Origin: Stappia sp. TSB10P1A
GTDB taxonomy: Bacteria; Pseudomonadota; Alphaproteobacteria; Rhizobiales; Stappiaceae
Assembly (NCBI RefSeq): GCF_900185725.1
Contig: NZ_FYAU01000013.1
Coordinates: 1-64,000, forward strand
Reading direction: 5' to 3'
DNA: 64,000 nucleotides
Positions within the stretch are counted from its first letter, which is position 1, and each line of letters opens with the position of its first letter. The notes below the pieces were generated by a model, which was not told the origin of the DNA, made no database searches, and saw only the letters and a program-made list of their open reading frames with translations. The position numbers were made by a program, and so were the translations under genes. Positions 29,835-38,937 of this stretch are shown here, piece after piece.

Positions 29835-30398
29835 TTGCAAGTGGAACGGATGCAAGGTCCGATGACGCGCTGGCGGCATGCCGGCCGCAAGGGGTTGGGC
29901 GGTGTCGTTGCGGCTCTCGCGCTCATTGCGGGCCTTGCGATGCCGCCGCTAGGTGCGCCCGCGCTGGCCGACAGCGGGCCGGTGCTGGTGGTCAGCGGCG
30001 CGCTGGAAGGCGGGGCGCCGGTCGGCTTCACCCGCGCGGAACTGGAAGCGCTCGGCATGACGGCGGTGTCCACCGAGACGCCCTGGCTCTCCGAGGCGGC
30101 CGTGTTCGAGGGGCCGCTGCTGCGCGATCTGCTGGCCCGCGTCGGCGCCCGCGGCGCGTGGATCGAGGCGGTTGCGCTCAACAAGTACCGGGTGACCATC
30201 CCGGTCTCCGACGCGCTCGACCACGACGTGATTCTCGCCATGCGGGTCAACGGCAAGGAGATGAGCATCCGCGATCGCGGGCCGCTGTGGCTGATCTATC
30301 CCTGGTCCGACCGGGAGGAACTGCGCCGGGAGCTCTACTATTCGCGTTCGATCTGGCAGATCCGCGAAATCATAGTAGTGGATTCACGATCCGAATAG
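29835..30398 (+). CDS. Exported SUOX-like (oxidoreductase molybdopterin-binding fold) protein without the metal-ligand Cys
   Basis: 187 residues from TTG 29835, chosen because GGAGG at 29823-29827 lies 7 nt before it; GTG 29841, ATG 29850 and ATG 29862 are in-frame alternatives. A signal peptide follows (VVAALALIAGLAMPPLGAPA-LAD). The mature part has the pattern of short SUOX-fold proteins: FTRAELEALGMTAV, FEGPLLRDLLARVGARG, VALNKYRVTIPVSDALDHDV, RDRGPLWLIYPW. The protein contains no Cys, so it cannot bind molybdenum as sulfite-oxidase-type enzymes do. A histidine kinase begins 102 nt downstream, suggesting a periplasmic sensory partner. Confidence 0.78.
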   Translation: MQVERMQGPMTRWRHAGRKGLGGVVAALALIAGLAMPPLGAPALADSGPVLVVSGALEGGAPVGFTRAELEALGMTAVSTETPWLSEAAVFEGPLLRDLLARVGARGAWIEAVALNKYRVTIPVSDALDHDVILAMRVNGKEMSIRDRGPLWLIYPWSDREELRRELYYSRSIWQIREIIVVDSRSE

Positions 30399-30499
30399 TT
30401 CTGGTTGAAATCGGCCTTCCCTCGGTTCCGCGACGCTTGTAAGCTTGCGGTTCGGCTTCGGCTTGCGCCGGGCGCGGGAAACGGGAGCGGATCGCGGCG

Positions 30500-31942
30500 A
30501 TGGATCTCAGCGCAAGATGGGTGCGGACGCTTTACGTCGCGCTGATGATCGGCCTCACAATCATCAGCGCCTCGCTCTTCTTCGTGGTGTCCACCCTCAA
30601 TCGCCAGAACAGCGAGGACCGCTCCGAATACCGGCAGAGCCTGATCTGGTACACGGCGCAGCTCGTCGTCGAGTATCAGGACCTGATGCACGCGCTCAAC
30701 ACGATGATCGTGCATGGCGGGGCGCCCGAACATGCGCAGGAAGTGACCGCGCGCTTCGACATCCTGTGGAGCCGGGCGATGCGCCTTGGCGAGGGCGAGG
30801 CGGGGCAGGAGCTGGTGCGGGTCGACGGCTCGGTGCCGCTGATGGGCGACCTGGAGGCGGTGCTGCGCGACTCCGACCCGGCGATGCCGGCGATTGCCGC
30901 CGGCGATGTCGCGGCCGCGCGCAAGCTGCGCGACGACTTCTCCGGCCTGCAGGCAACGCTCGATTCCTTCCGCTCGGCGGTCTACCGGCTGCAGCTCGAC
31001 GCGGCCTCGCGCCAGCGCGCGGCGCTGCAGCGCACGGTCAATCTGGTGGTGGTGCTGATCCTCGGCCTGCTGGTCGCCGGCAGTTCCATGGGTCTGCTCC
31101 TGCTGCGCGACCGCAGCCGGCTGATGCGGCTGCAGGCGCAACTGGAGCGGCGGGTGGCCGAGCGCACCAGCGAGCTTGCCCAGGCCAATGCGGATCTGCG
31201 GCTGGCGAACGAGCGGCTGACCCAGTTCAACAATCTCGCCTCGCACGATCTCAAGGAACCGGTGCGCAAGATCACCGTGTTCAGCGACCTGCTGCTGGAG
31301 GGGGTCGCCAACAAGGACCGCGAGACCATCGACTACGCGGCCAATGTGATGAAGACCTCGGCCGGCCGGGCGAAGACGCTGATCTCCAACCTTTTGAATT
31401 ATTCGGCCGCCTCCGACCGGGAGCTGTCGCGTGAGGCGGTGCCGCTGGCGCAACTTGTGGACCAGGTGCGCGACAACCTGTCGGAGCTGATCCGCGAGAA
31501 CGGCGCCAAGGTCGTGCTGCATGACACCGATGCGCTGCTGAGCGGCGATCCGGTGTTCCTGGAGCAGTTGTTCCAGAACCTCATTGGCAATGCCATCAAG
31601 TTCCGCCATCCCGACCGCGCGCCGGTGGTCGAGGTGCTCGCCGAGCGGCTGGCCAGCGGGGCGACGGCGAGCGTCACCATCCGCGACAACGGCATCGGCT
31701 TCGACATGCAGCACAAGGCGCAGGTGTTCGAGCCGTTCCGCCGGCTGCATTCGCGCGACCGCTATTCCGGCACCGGCATGGGCCTTGCCATCTGCCAGGC
31801 CATCGCCCGCCGTCATGGCTGGGATATCGACGCGGTCAGCGTGCCGGGCGAGGGCTCCGCGTTCCGCATCGACTTCATGGCCGGCGCCGGCAAAGGGGCT
31901 GGAGACGGCCGCCGGCCCGGCATGGTCGAGGCCGCCGAGTAG
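30500..31942 (+). CDS. Membrane sensor histidine kinase
   Basis: 480 residues. TM1 about 9-30, a helical periplasmic domain about 31-175, TM2 about 177-200, a coiled linker, then HisKA with NNLASHDLKEPVRKI (H249) and a GHKL ATPase domain (NLIGNAIKFRHP, DNGIGFD, FEPFRRLHSRDRYSGTGMGL). The layout resembles phytochrome/bacteriophytochrome-type kinases with the SHDLKEPLR phosphoacceptor motif. No response regulator is encoded nearby, so its partner is elsewhere. The upstream SUOX-like secreted protein is a likely ligand-binding partner. Confidence 0.9.
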   Translation: MDLSARWVRTLYVALMIGLTIISASLFFVVSTLNRQNSEDRSEYRQSLIWYTAQLVVEYQDLMHALNTMIVHGGAPEHAQEVTARFDILWSRAMRLGEGEAGQELVRVDGSVPLMGDLEAVLRDSDPAMPAIAAGDVAAARKLRDDFSGLQATLDSFRSAVYRLQLDAASRQRAALQRTVNLVVVLILGLLVAGSSMGLLLLRDRSRLMRLQAQLERRVAERTSELAQANADLRLANERLTQFNNLASHDLKEPVRKITVFSDLLLEGVANKDRETIDYAANVMKTSAGRAKTLISNLLNYSAASDRELSREAVPLAQLVDQVRDNLSELIRENGAKVVLHDTDALLSGDPVFLEQLFQNLIGNAIKFRHPDRAPVVEVLAERLASGATASVTIRDNGIGFDMQHKAQVFEPFRRLHSRDRYSGTGMGLAICQAIARRHGWDIDAVSVPGEGSAFRIDFMAGAGKGAGDGRRPGMVEAAE

Positions 31943-32031
31943 TCCGGCCGCGGGCTTTTCCCTTCCCTTGGCCGTCTCCTCTGGCGGTCTCTTTCCCGCC
32001 CTTCCTGAGGGGCTTCGGCTGTCCCTTCCGC

Positions 32032-32082
32032 TCAGGCGGACAGACGCTTCAGGCGGGCCGGGGCTTCAGGCGGACAGACGCT
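32032..32082. repeat. Duplicated 17-bp 3' end of hdeD (34-bp period)
   Basis: The 17 bases that encode the last residues (RLSA) and stop of the HdeD gene (32066-32082, minus strand) recur exactly at 32032-32048, downstream of the gene, with a partial copy (CTTCAGGCGG) between them. Confidence 0.85.
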
Positions 32083-32635
32083 GGCCGAGGGCGCGCGCGG
32101 CGAGCGCGATGGCGATGAAGCTCCAGCCGTTGATCAGCACCGAGACGCCGGCGAGCAGGCCGAGCACCCAGACGGCGGAGGAGGGGAACTCGAACCAGAT
32201 GCACAGGCCGGCAATCGCCGAGACGATACCGGCGGTGAGCACCCAGCCCCAGCCGTCATGCGGGCGGATCTTCATCGCCAGCAGGATCTGGGCGATACCC
32301 TGCGCCAGCAGGATCGCCGCGACGACGAGGGTCAGCGCCGCCGCGCCGATCACCGGGTTGAAATAGACGGCGATGCCGCCGGCCAGCGCGATGGCGCCGG
32401 TCGTAATGTTCCAGATGAAGCCGCCCCAGCCGGGAACGGAGAAGGCATGCCAGATCTGAACGGCGCCGCCGACGGCGAAGACGATGGCGATGACCAGCGT
32501 CACGGCGATGGAACTGGCGAGCGGCAGCGCGATCATCAGCGCCCCGCCGATCACCAGGACGATGCCGAGGGCGAGAAACCAGCCCCATTTCTGGCGGACG
32601 GCTTCGGTGACGGGGAGGGAGGGTGCGTCGGTCAT
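32066..32635 (-). CDS. HdeD family membrane protein
   Basis: 189 residues with six evenly spaced transmembrane helices and short polar loops, the HdeD (DUF308) arrangement: WGWFLALGIVLVIGGALMIA, VPGWGGFIWNITTGAIALAG, MKIRPHDGWGWVLTAGIVSA. HdeD proteins are inner-membrane proteins linked to acid resistance in E. coli; the role here is unknown. The in-frame extension upstream of 32635 is non-homologous. Its C-terminal coding end is duplicated downstream. Confidence 0.9.
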   Translation of the reverse strand: MTDAPSLPVTEAVRQKWGWFLALGIVLVIGGALMIALPLASSIAVTLVIAIVFAVGGAVQIWHAFSVPGWGGFIWNITTGAIALAGGIAVYFNPVIGAAALTLVVAAILLAQGIAQILLAMKIRPHDGWGWVLTAGIVSAIAGLCIWFEFPSSAVWVLGLLAGVSVLINGWSFIAIALAARALGQRLSA

Positions 32636-32881
32636 GGCGGGATCCTGTCGTCTGCGTCTTGGAGAGGGCGAGCGGTCGGCCTTGGGACGGGCGGAAGGTT
32701 CGCCTTGCGAGCGGGGCCGTCCGGGCAGGCGCCCGGCCTGACGGCCCGAACGCGATTTCAACCCCCGATATGTGAAGCTATCGTAACCGGGCGGGCGGTT
32801 CGACGGGATTTTGCGCCCCTTGGCCGGGTCGCCGTCGCCGGGCGCTGGAAAAGCCGCGCGGATTGGGCTATCTCGCCCGCC

Positions 32882-33667
32882 ATGACACGCAATTCGACCA
32901 TCGACCCGGCGGCCAGGGTCACCGACCTGCCGCCGCCCTGCATCATCCTGTGCGAGCCGCAGCTTGGCGAGAACATCGGCACGGCAGCCCGCGCCATGGC
33001 CAATTTCGGCCTGCGCGAGTTGCGCCTGGTCAATCCGCGCGACGGCTGGCCGAGCGAGAAGGCGCGGGCGGCGGCAAGCCGCGCCGACCATGTGATCGAG
33101 GCGGTACAGGTGTTCGACAGCCTCGAGGCGGCGGTCGCCGATCTCGGCTTCGTCTTCGCCACCACGGCGCGCTCGCGCGAGATCGCCAAGCCGGTGCGCG
33201 GCCCCGACGAGGCGGCGGTGACGGCGACGCGGCTCGGCGCCGGCGGCACCCGCACCGGCTATCTGTTCGGGCGCGAGCGCTGGGGCCTCAACAACGACGA
33301 GGTGGCGCTCGCCGACGAGATCGTCACCCTGCCGGTCGACCCGGACTTCGCCTCGCTCAACATCGCCCAGGCGGTGCTGGTCTGCGCCTATGAATGGCGA
33401 CTGAAGGCGAATGACGGGGCGCTGCCCTTCCGTCTCGACGAGGAGCAGAACCCGCCGGCCAGCAAGGACGACCTCGTGCGCCTGTTCCAGCATCTGGAAG
33501 GGGCGCTCGACACGGTCAACTTCTTCCGGCCGCTGGAGAAGCGACCCTCGATGGTCCGCAACCTGCGCAACATCCTTCAAAAAGCCTCACTCACCGATCA
33601 GGAGGTGAAGACCCTGCGCGGGGTGGTGGCAGCGCTCGAAGGCCGCTCGACCCGCCCGCGCGGCTGA
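32882..33667 (+). CDS. tRNA/rRNA 2'-O-methyltransferase, TrmJ-like (SpoU family)
   Basis: 261 residues. SpoU/TrmH SAM-binding trefoil-knot motifs are complete: [38 protein letters not shown] and [17 protein letters not shown]-terminal helical extension ([20 protein letters not shown]) is characteristic of TrmJ, which methylates the ribose of nucleotide 32 in tRNA. The ATG at 32882 is the first with family similarity. It is followed after 12 nt by murI. Confidence 0.92.
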   Translation: MTRNSTIDPAARVTDLPPPCIILCEPQLGENIGTAARAMANFGLRELRLVNPRDGWPSEKARAAASRADHVIEAVQVFDSLEAAVADLGFVFATTARSREIAKPVRGPDEAAVTATRLGAGGTRTGYLFGRERWGLNNDEVALADEIVTLPVDPDFASLNIAQAVLVCAYEWRLKANDGALPFRLDEEQNPPASKDDLVRLFQHLEGALDTVNFFRPLEKRPSMVRNLRNILQKASLTDQEVKTLRGVVAALEGRSTRPRG

Positions 33668-33679
33668 CGGGGGCAGACC

Positions 33680-34501
33680 ATGGCGGAACCGGCTCCGGTT
33701 CTGGTTTTCGACAGCGGCATCGGCGGCCTCACGGTCGCCCGCGAGATCCGGCGGCTGCTGCCGGGCTTGCCGCTGGTCTATGCGGCGGACGATGCCGGCT
33801 TTCCCTATGGCGCCTGGCAGGCGGAGGCGCTGACGCGCCACTGCACCGGCGTGGTGACGCGGCTGGCCGGCGCGTTGCGCCCGGCCGCCGTGGTCATTGC
33901 CTGCAACACCGCCTCGACGCTTGTTCTTCCCCCCTTGCGGGCGGCGCTCGACATTCCGATCGTCGGCACCGTGCCGGCGATCAAGCCGGCGGCCGAGCGC
34001 ACCCGCTCGGGCCTTGTCAGCGTGCTGGCGACGCCGGGTACGGTGACGCGCGACTACACGTTCGACCTGATCCACCGTTTCGCGCCGGATGTCGCGGTGA
34101 CGCTGGTCGGCGCGCGGCGCCTTGCCGGGCTTGCCGAGGAGGCGCTGCTGCGCGGGCGGCTCGATGCGGACCTGCTGGCGGCCGAACTCGCTCCCTGTTT
34201 CGTGGAAAAGGGCGGCCGGCGCACGGATGTGGTGGTGCTGGCCTGCACGCATTTTCCGCTGCTGGCGGAGCGGATGGCCGAGATCGCGCCCTGGCCGGTG
34301 GACTGGCTCGACCCGGCGCCGGCCATCGCCCGCCGGCTGCGCGACGTGCTCCTCGCCAGCGGGGCGGCGACCGGCGAGGGGCTGCTTGCTGCGCCGGTGC
34401 GGATGCTGGCGACGTCGGGAGCGGATCTTTCCGCCGCGCTCGGCCTGCTGTCGGGGCAAACGCTGGCGATTTCCGGCGTGGAGGCGGCATCGAGCGTTTG
34501 A
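33680..34501 (+). CDS. murI: Glutamate racemase
   Basis: 273 residues. Start [17 protein letters not shown] carries the catalytic Asp-Ser; the two catalytic cysteines are in ACNTAS (about residue 74) and ACTHFP (about residue 190). MurI makes D-glutamate for peptidoglycan. Twelve nt after the methyltransferase gene, so probably co-transcribed. Length and motifs normal. Confidence 0.95.
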   Translation: MAEPAPVLVFDSGIGGLTVAREIRRLLPGLPLVYAADDAGFPYGAWQAEALTRHCTGVVTRLAGALRPAAVVIACNTASTLVLPPLRAALDIPIVGTVPAIKPAAERTRSGLVSVLATPGTVTRDYTFDLIHRFAPDVAVTLVGARRLAGLAEEALLRGRLDADLLAAELAPCFVEKGGRRTDVVVLACTHFPLLAERMAEIAPWPVDWLDPAPAIARRLRDVLLASGAATGEGLLAAPVRMLATSGADLSAALGLLSGQTLAISGVEAASSV

Positions 34502-34538
34502 CTCGAAGGCGGCTTTGGAGTAGGCATCCTCTCGCTTT

Positions 34539-34562
34539 GCGGGCCCTGTCGGCCCGCTTTGC
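34539..34562 (+). terminator. Terminator-like hairpin between murI and rpsD
   Basis: Perfect 7-bp stem GCGGGCC / GGCCCGC with a 5-nt loop, followed by TTTGCATTT. It separates the murI transcript from rpsD. Confidence 0.6.
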
Positions 34563-34695
34563 ATTTCACGCAACCGTGGAGCCCCGCGCCGGCGCCGTTG
34601 GCCGGGGGTCCTGTCGCCTGTTTCGCCGCTTTGCGGAAAAGCAGGAGAGGAGGTCGCGTTTCCTTGCAAGAAGGCAAACAACGAGGGAACCGCGC

Positions 34696-35313
34696 ATGTC
34701 GAAGCGCCATGGTGTAAAGTACAAGATTGACCGCCGGATGGGCGAGAACATCTGGGGTCGTCCGAAGTCTCCGGCCAACCGCCGCGAGTACGGCCCGGGC
34801 CAGCACGGCCAGCGCCGCAAGGGCAAGCTCTCCGACTTCGGCGTGCAGCTCCGCGCCAAGCAGAAGCTCAAGGGCTACTACGGCAACATCTCCGAGAAGC
34901 AGTTCCACAAGATCTACGTGGAAGCCTCGCGGATGAAGGGCGACACGTCGGAGAACCTGATCGGCCTGCTCGAGCGCCGTCTCGACGCCATCATCTACCG
35001 CGCGAAGTTCGTTCCGACCGTCTTCGCCGCCCGCCAGTTCGTCAACCACGGTCACGTCAAGGTCAACGGCCGCCGCGTCAACATCGCGAGCTACCGCTGC
35101 AACCCGGGCGATCTGATCGAGGTCCGCGAGAAGTCGCGCCAGCTCGTCACCGTGCTCGAGGCCGTGCAGTTGGCCGAGCGCGACGTGCCGGACTATATCG
35201 CCGCCGACCACAGCAAGATGACCGCGACCTTCGCGCGCGTCCCGACGCTGACCGACGTGCCGTATCCGGTCCAGATGGAACCGAACCTGATCGTCGAGTT
35301 CTACTCGCGCTGA
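34696..35313 (+). CDS. rpsD: 30S ribosomal protein S4
   Basis: 205 residues. N-terminus [20 protein letters not shown] and [20 protein letters not shown] are the alphaproteobacterial S4 form; the S4 RNA-binding domain is at about 95-160 ([20 protein letters not shown]). S4 is a primary 16S rRNA binder. Here it stands alone rather than in the alpha operon, as is usual in this order. Upstream 34502-34695 carries a hairpin and AT-poor leader; S4-type autoregulation cannot be judged. Codon use is strongly biased, as expected for a ribosomal protein. Confidence 0.98.
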   Translation: MSKRHGVKYKIDRRMGENIWGRPKSPANRREYGPGQHGQRRKGKLSDFGVQLRAKQKLKGYYGNISEKQFHKIYVEASRMKGDTSENLIGLLERRLDAIIYRAKFVPTVFAARQFVNHGHVKVNGRRVNIASYRCNPGDLIEVREKSRQLVTVLEAVQLAERDVPDYIAADHSKMTATFARVPTLTDVPYPVQMEPNLIVEFYSR

Positions 35314-35340
35314 TTTTTGAAAAAGTCCGCCAGGCCTTTG

Positions 35341-35388
35341 AGGGGCGCGCCCTTTTGTTTTTGTGAGGAGCGCGCCCCTTTGCTTTTA
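35341..35388 (+). terminator. rpsD terminator
   Basis: Perfect 10-bp stem AGGGGCGCGC (35341-35350) / GCGCGCCCCT (35370-35379) followed by TTGCTTTTA. Confidence 0.85.
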
Positions 35389-35486
35389 TGGGGACGCGGC
35401 TTTCCGCTTGGCGCTGGCGGCGCGAGGCGCTATTCCAGCGGGATCATCGACCCTCCCGTTTCAGCCAGCCGGGGCGCGCGCCAGCC

Positions 35487-36419
35487 ATGACCGACCTTGC
35501 CGACCCTGTGGAGAGCGACGTTCCCGCGCTCTATCGCAACGCGCCGTCCTCGGTCGGCTTCAAGAAGCTGCGCAAGCGGCTGCTGCGCGAGACGCGCGAG
35601 ACCATCGCCCGCCACGCCATGGTCGAGGCGAGCGGCGCGCGGCCGCGCTGGCTGGTCTGCCTGTCGGGCGGCAAGGACAGCTACACGCTGCTCGCCGTTC
35701 TGCTGGAGCTGCAATGGCGCGGGCTGCTGCCGGTCGATCTGCTGGCCTGCAATCTCGACCAGGGCCAGCCGGGCTTTCCCTCGCATGTGCTGCCGCAGTT
35801 CCTGAGCGACAACGGCATCCCGCACCGGATCGTGCGGCAGGACACCTATTCCATCGTCACCTCGAAGATCCCGCAAGGGCGCACCTATTGCTCGCTGTGC
35901 TCGCGGCTGCGCCGGGGCCTGCTCTACCGCACGGCGCGCGAGGAAGGCTGCCAGGCGGTGGTGCTCGGCCATCACCGCGAGGATGCGCTGGAAACCCTGT
36001 TCATGAACCTCTTCCATGGCGGGCGGCTGTCGGCGATGCCGGCGAAGCTGGTCAATGACGACGGCGACCTGATGGTGCTGCGGCCGCTGATCGCCTGCGC
36101 CGAGGACGATATCGCCCGCTTTGCCCGCGCCATGGCGTTCCCGATCATCCCCTGCGACCTGTGCGGCAGCCAGGACGGGCTGCAGCGGGCCGAGGTGAAG
36201 CGCATGCTGCAGGCCTGGGAGCAGGAGAGCCCCGGCCGGCTCGCCACCATGGCGAAGGCGCTGACGCAGGTCCGCCCGTCGCATCTGCACGATCTCTCGC
36301 TGTTCGATTTCGCCGGGCTCCGCCCCGGCTTGGCCGAGGCCCCGGTGTCCGCCGGCGAGGCGGAGGAGCCCTGCGCTGCCGGCCTTGCCATGACACGGAC
36401 GCTGTTCGCCGCCGAATAA
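35487..36419 (+). CDS. ttcA: tRNA 2-thiocytidine biosynthesis protein TtcA
   Basis: 310 residues. PP-loop ATPase motif [12 protein letters not shown], the CxxC iron-sulfur pair [14 protein letters not shown] and a second Cys pair CDLCGSQ, the TtcA pattern; [20 protein letters not shown] is also typical. The enzyme thiolates cytidine 32 of tRNA using an iron-sulfur cluster. ATG 35487 chosen; the preceding in-frame codons from 35388 lie in the rpsD terminator region. Confidence 0.95.
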   Translation: MTDLADPVESDVPALYRNAPSSVGFKKLRKRLLRETRETIARHAMVEASGARPRWLVCLSGGKDSYTLLAVLLELQWRGLLPVDLLACNLDQGQPGFPSHVLPQFLSDNGIPHRIVRQDTYSIVTSKIPQGRTYCSLCSRLRRGLLYRTAREEGCQAVVLGHHREDALETLFMNLFHGGRLSAMPAKLVNDDGDLMVLRPLIACAEDDIARFARAMAFPIIPCDLCGSQDGLQRAEVKRMLQAWEQESPGRLATMAKALTQVRPSHLHDLSLFDFAGLRPGLAEAPVSAGEAEEPCAAGLAMTRTLFAAE

Positions 36420-36526
36420 CCGCCCCATTCAGAGCGCTGCCCGCGCCGGGGGGACCGTCTCCCGGCCGCCGGCAGCGCTTTCCCTGCGCCGGCCGCGGCG
36501 CGACCCGACCCGATCCGGACCCGACC

Positions 36527-37795
36527 ATGACCAGCCTTCGCCCCTGCGGCATCGACTTCGGCACGTCCAACTCCACCGCCTCGCAGCTCCTGGGCGACGG
36601 CACGGCGCGGCTGCTGCCGCTGGAGGGCGACAGCGTGGTGCTGCCGAGCACGATCTTCTTCTCCTTCGAGGACACGCATGTGCGCTTCGGCCGCGATGCG
36701 GTCGCCGCCTATGTGGAAGGCATCGAGGGGCGGTTGATGCGGGCGCTGAAGAGCGTGCTCGGCTCCAGCACGATGAGCGAGAAGACGACGATCCGGGCGC
36801 AGCGCTGGACCTTCGGCGAGATCATCGGCCTTTATCTGTCGCAGGTGAAGCACCGGGCCGAGCAGGCGGCGGGCCATGCCTTCGACGCGGTGGTGCTGGG
36901 CCGCCCGGTGCGCTTCGTCGACGACAATGACGCGGCCGACCGCCGCGCGGAAGGCGAGCTGGAGGCCATCGCCCGCAAGGCCGGTTTTGCCTCCGTCGCC
37001 TTCCAGTTCGAGCCGATCGCCGCCGCGCTCGATTATGAGCGCGCGGTGACGCGCGAGGAACTGGCGGTGATCGTCGACCTTGGCGGCGGCACCTCGGATT
37101 TCGCGGTGGTGCGCGTCTCGCCGGAGCGGCGGGGCAAGGTCGACCGGCGCGAGGACATTCTCGCCAGCACCGGCATTCATATCGGCGGCACGGATTTCGA
37201 CCGGCTCTTGAGCCTTGCCCGGGTGATGCCGGAGCTCGGCTATGGCACGCGCTCGCGCGATCCGCGCCGCGACCTGCCGAACTGGGCCTATTTCGAGCTC
37301 GCCACCTGGCACCGGATCAACTTTCTCTACGCCCCGCAGATCGACACGCGGCTGCGCGAGCTGCGGCAGGACGCGGCGCGGCCGGAGCTTGTCGAGCGGC
37401 TGATCCAGGTGATTGCGCAGCGGCAGGGCCATGCGCTGGCCGGCGCGGTGGAGGCGGCGAAGATCGCCCTGTCGCATGAGGAGGTTCACCGCCTCGGCTT
37501 CCCCTTGCGCGGCGGCGCGCTCGACATCGCGATCACCCGTCAGGACCTGATCGCGGCGATCGAACAGGCGGTGGCGGGCATCGAGGGGGCGCTGGCGGCC
37601 TGTCTGGCGCAGGCGGGCGTTGCGGCCGGCGACATCTCGTCGGTGTTCCTGACCGGCGGTTCGGCGTCGGTGCCCTTCGTGCGGCAGCGGCTGACCGGCT
37701 TGCTGCCCGGCGCCAGCGTGGTGCAGGGCGACGTCTTCGGCAGCGTCGGCACGGGCCTTGCCCTCGACGCTGCCCGCAAATACGGATCGCGGTGA
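36527..37795 (+). CDS. Hsp70-family protein (YegD-like)
   Basis: 422 residues. Actin-fold ATPase motifs of Hsp70: IDFGTSNSTASQL (phosphate 1), VIVDLGGGTSDFAVV (phosphate 2) and VFLTGGSASVPFVRQRL (adenosine). The substrate-binding domain of DnaK is missing, as in the E. coli YegD family of single-domain Hsp70-like proteins. Function is not established for the family. The long in-frame region upstream to 36161 overlaps ttcA and is excluded. Confidence 0.9.
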   Translation: MTSLRPCGIDFGTSNSTASQLLGDGTARLLPLEGDSVVLPSTIFFSFEDTHVRFGRDAVAAYVEGIEGRLMRALKSVLGSSTMSEKTTIRAQRWTFGEIIGLYLSQVKHRAEQAAGHAFDAVVLGRPVRFVDDNDAADRRAEGELEAIARKAGFASVAFQFEPIAAALDYERAVTREELAVIVDLGGGTSDFAVVRVSPERRGKVDRREDILASTGIHIGGTDFDRLLSLARVMPELGYGTRSRDPRRDLPNWAYFELATWHRINFLYAPQIDTRLRELRQDAARPELVERLIQVIAQRQGHALAGAVEAAKIALSHEEVHRLGFPLRGGALDIAITRQDLIAAIEQAVAGIEGALAACLAQAGVAAGDISSVFLTGGSASVPFVRQRLTGLLPGASVVQGDVFGSVGTGLALDAARKYGSR

Positions 37796-37810
37796 GCTGC
37801 GGGGAAGCGG

Positions 37811-38092
37811 CTACGATCCGTTGCCGGCGGCAAGGCCGCGGTCGAAACCGGCCGGCTGGTTGCGCACCAGGATGACGAGGGCGGCGGAGGCCTCGGCCGC
37901 GCCCTTCTCGGCAAGGCCGCCATGGGCCCGGCAGGTGTCGGCGTCGCTGAGGCCGTTGCTGGCGGGGGCGAAGACGGTGAGGTTGACGCAGGCGATCCGG
38001 CGCAGCCCGGCGTCGGACTCCTGCGCCACGGTCGCGAGGCCGAGGCCCAGGCTGAGGGCAATACCGGCAACGGCAAACTTCGCTATCCGCAT
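37811..38092 (-). CDS. Small secreted protein of unknown function
   Basis: 93 residues. MRIAKFAVAGIALSLGLGLA is a clear Sec signal peptide with a cleavage site near TVAQES. The mature part of about 65 residues has two Cys (IACVNLTV, DTCRAHGG) that could form a disulfide in the periplasm. The ATG at 38092 follows AAAGGAAC at good spacing; the reading from 38173 would bury the signal peptide. Convergent with the Hsp70-like gene, 15 nt apart. Two 11-bp near-palindromes lie upstream. Confidence 0.8.
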   Translation of the reverse strand: MRIAKFAVAGIALSLGLGLATVAQESDAGLRRIACVNLTVFAPASNGLSDADTCRAHGGLAEKGAAEASAALVILVRNQPAGFDRGLAAGNGS

Positions 38093-38201
38093 CTGTCGTT
38101 CCTTTCGGTGACGGGAACCCCTGTTCACCCGAGAACTACCGCTTCGTCCGTGAGCGCAGTCTGAAATGCGCATTCATCTGACGTTCATCGTGAGTGATTC
38201 G

Positions 38202-38230
38202 GCAAATTTTGCCTAGTCAGCAAATTTTGC
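38202..38230. promoter_or_regulatory. Paired 11-bp near-palindromes (possible operator)
   Basis: GCAAATTTTGC occurs at 38202-38212 and again at 38220-38230, 18 bp apart, about 110-140 bp before the start of the small secreted protein. The regulator is unknown. Confidence 0.4.
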
Positions 38231-38263
38231 AAAAATAAAGGGCGGATCGACTTGGACCCGCCC
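38231..38263 (-). terminator. grxD terminator
   Basis: On the minus strand a GGGCGG / CCGCCC stem (38258-38263 with 38240-38245) is followed by TTTATTTTT, about 30 bp past the grxD stop: a strong intrinsic terminator. Confidence 0.8.
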
Positions 38264-38291
38264 CTTATTAACTCTTTATTAACCTGTTTGA

Positions 38292-38624
38292 TCAGCTCGG
38301 CTGCCGGACAGGGATGCCCTTTTCCGTGAAATGCGCCTGAAGTTCCTGGTTCTGGAACATCTCGCGCACGATGTCACAGCCGCCGACGAACTCACCCTTG
38401 ACATAGAGCTGGGGAATGGTCGGCCAGCTCGAGAACTCCTTGATGCCCTGGCGCAACTCGTCGTCCTCGAGCACGTTGATGCCCTTGTAGGGCACGCCGA
38501 CATAGTCGAGGATCTGCACCACCTGGCCGGAGAACCCACACTGCGGGAAGGCCGGGGTGCCCTTCATGAACACGACGACGTCGTTGCTGTCGACCTCGTT
38601 CTTGATCCACTGCTGAATGCTCAT
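38292..38624 (-). CDS. grxD: Monothiol glutaredoxin Grx4/GrxD
   Basis: 110 residues. CGFS active site in [14 protein letters not shown], with [20 protein letters not shown], the glutathione and cis-Pro region. Grx4-type proteins hold a 2Fe-2S cluster with glutathione and pass it to targets, commonly with a BolA partner. That partner, bolA, is the next gene upstream (64 nt). Confidence 0.96.
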   Translation of the reverse strand: MSIQQWIKNEVDSNDVVVFMKGTPAFPQCGFSGQVVQILDYVGVPYKGINVLEDDELRQGIKEFSSWPTIPQLYVKGEFVGGCDIVREMFQNQELQAHFTEKGIPVRQPS

Positions 38625-38688
38625 CTCATTGTCCTTTCGTTCTGCCGGGTCAAGATCCGGCGACCGTGGGATGTCCGCTGTGCGGCGT

Positions 38689-38922
38689 TCATTCCGGAGC
38701 GCTGGTCTGCAGGGCGAGTGCGTGCAGCTCGCCCCCCATGCTCCCCTTCAAGGCCTGATAGACCATCTGGTGCTGCTGCACCCGGCTCTTGCCGCGAAAG
38801 CTCTCGGCCACCACCTCGGCGGCGTAGTGGTCGCCGTCGCCGGCGAGATCGCGGATCGTCACTCTCGCGTCCGGAATCCCTTCCTTGATCAGCCGTTCGA
38901 TGTCGCGGGCGTCCATGGGCAT
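38689..38922 (-). CDS. bolA: BolA family protein
   Basis: 77 residues. BolA fold with the conserved motif [17 protein letters not shown], where the His can ligate an iron-sulfur cluster shared with a CGFS glutaredoxin. It lies between purL (15 nt) and grxD (64 nt) in the same direction. The Grx-BolA pair is a well-known iron-sulfur module. Confidence 0.94.
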   Translation of the reverse strand: MPMDARDIERLIKEGIPDARVTIRDLAGDGDHYAAEVVAESFRGKSRVQQHQMVYQALKGSMGGELHALALQTSAPE

Positions 38923-38937
38923 GGGATCAGTCCTCGA

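Noticed and set aside
38268-38282. A second TTAA-N7-TTAA (CtrA-like) match
   Set aside because: It lies between the grxD stop and the grxD terminator in an A/T-rich patch, with the terminator standing between it and the next gene, so a regulatory role is unlikely; probably chance.
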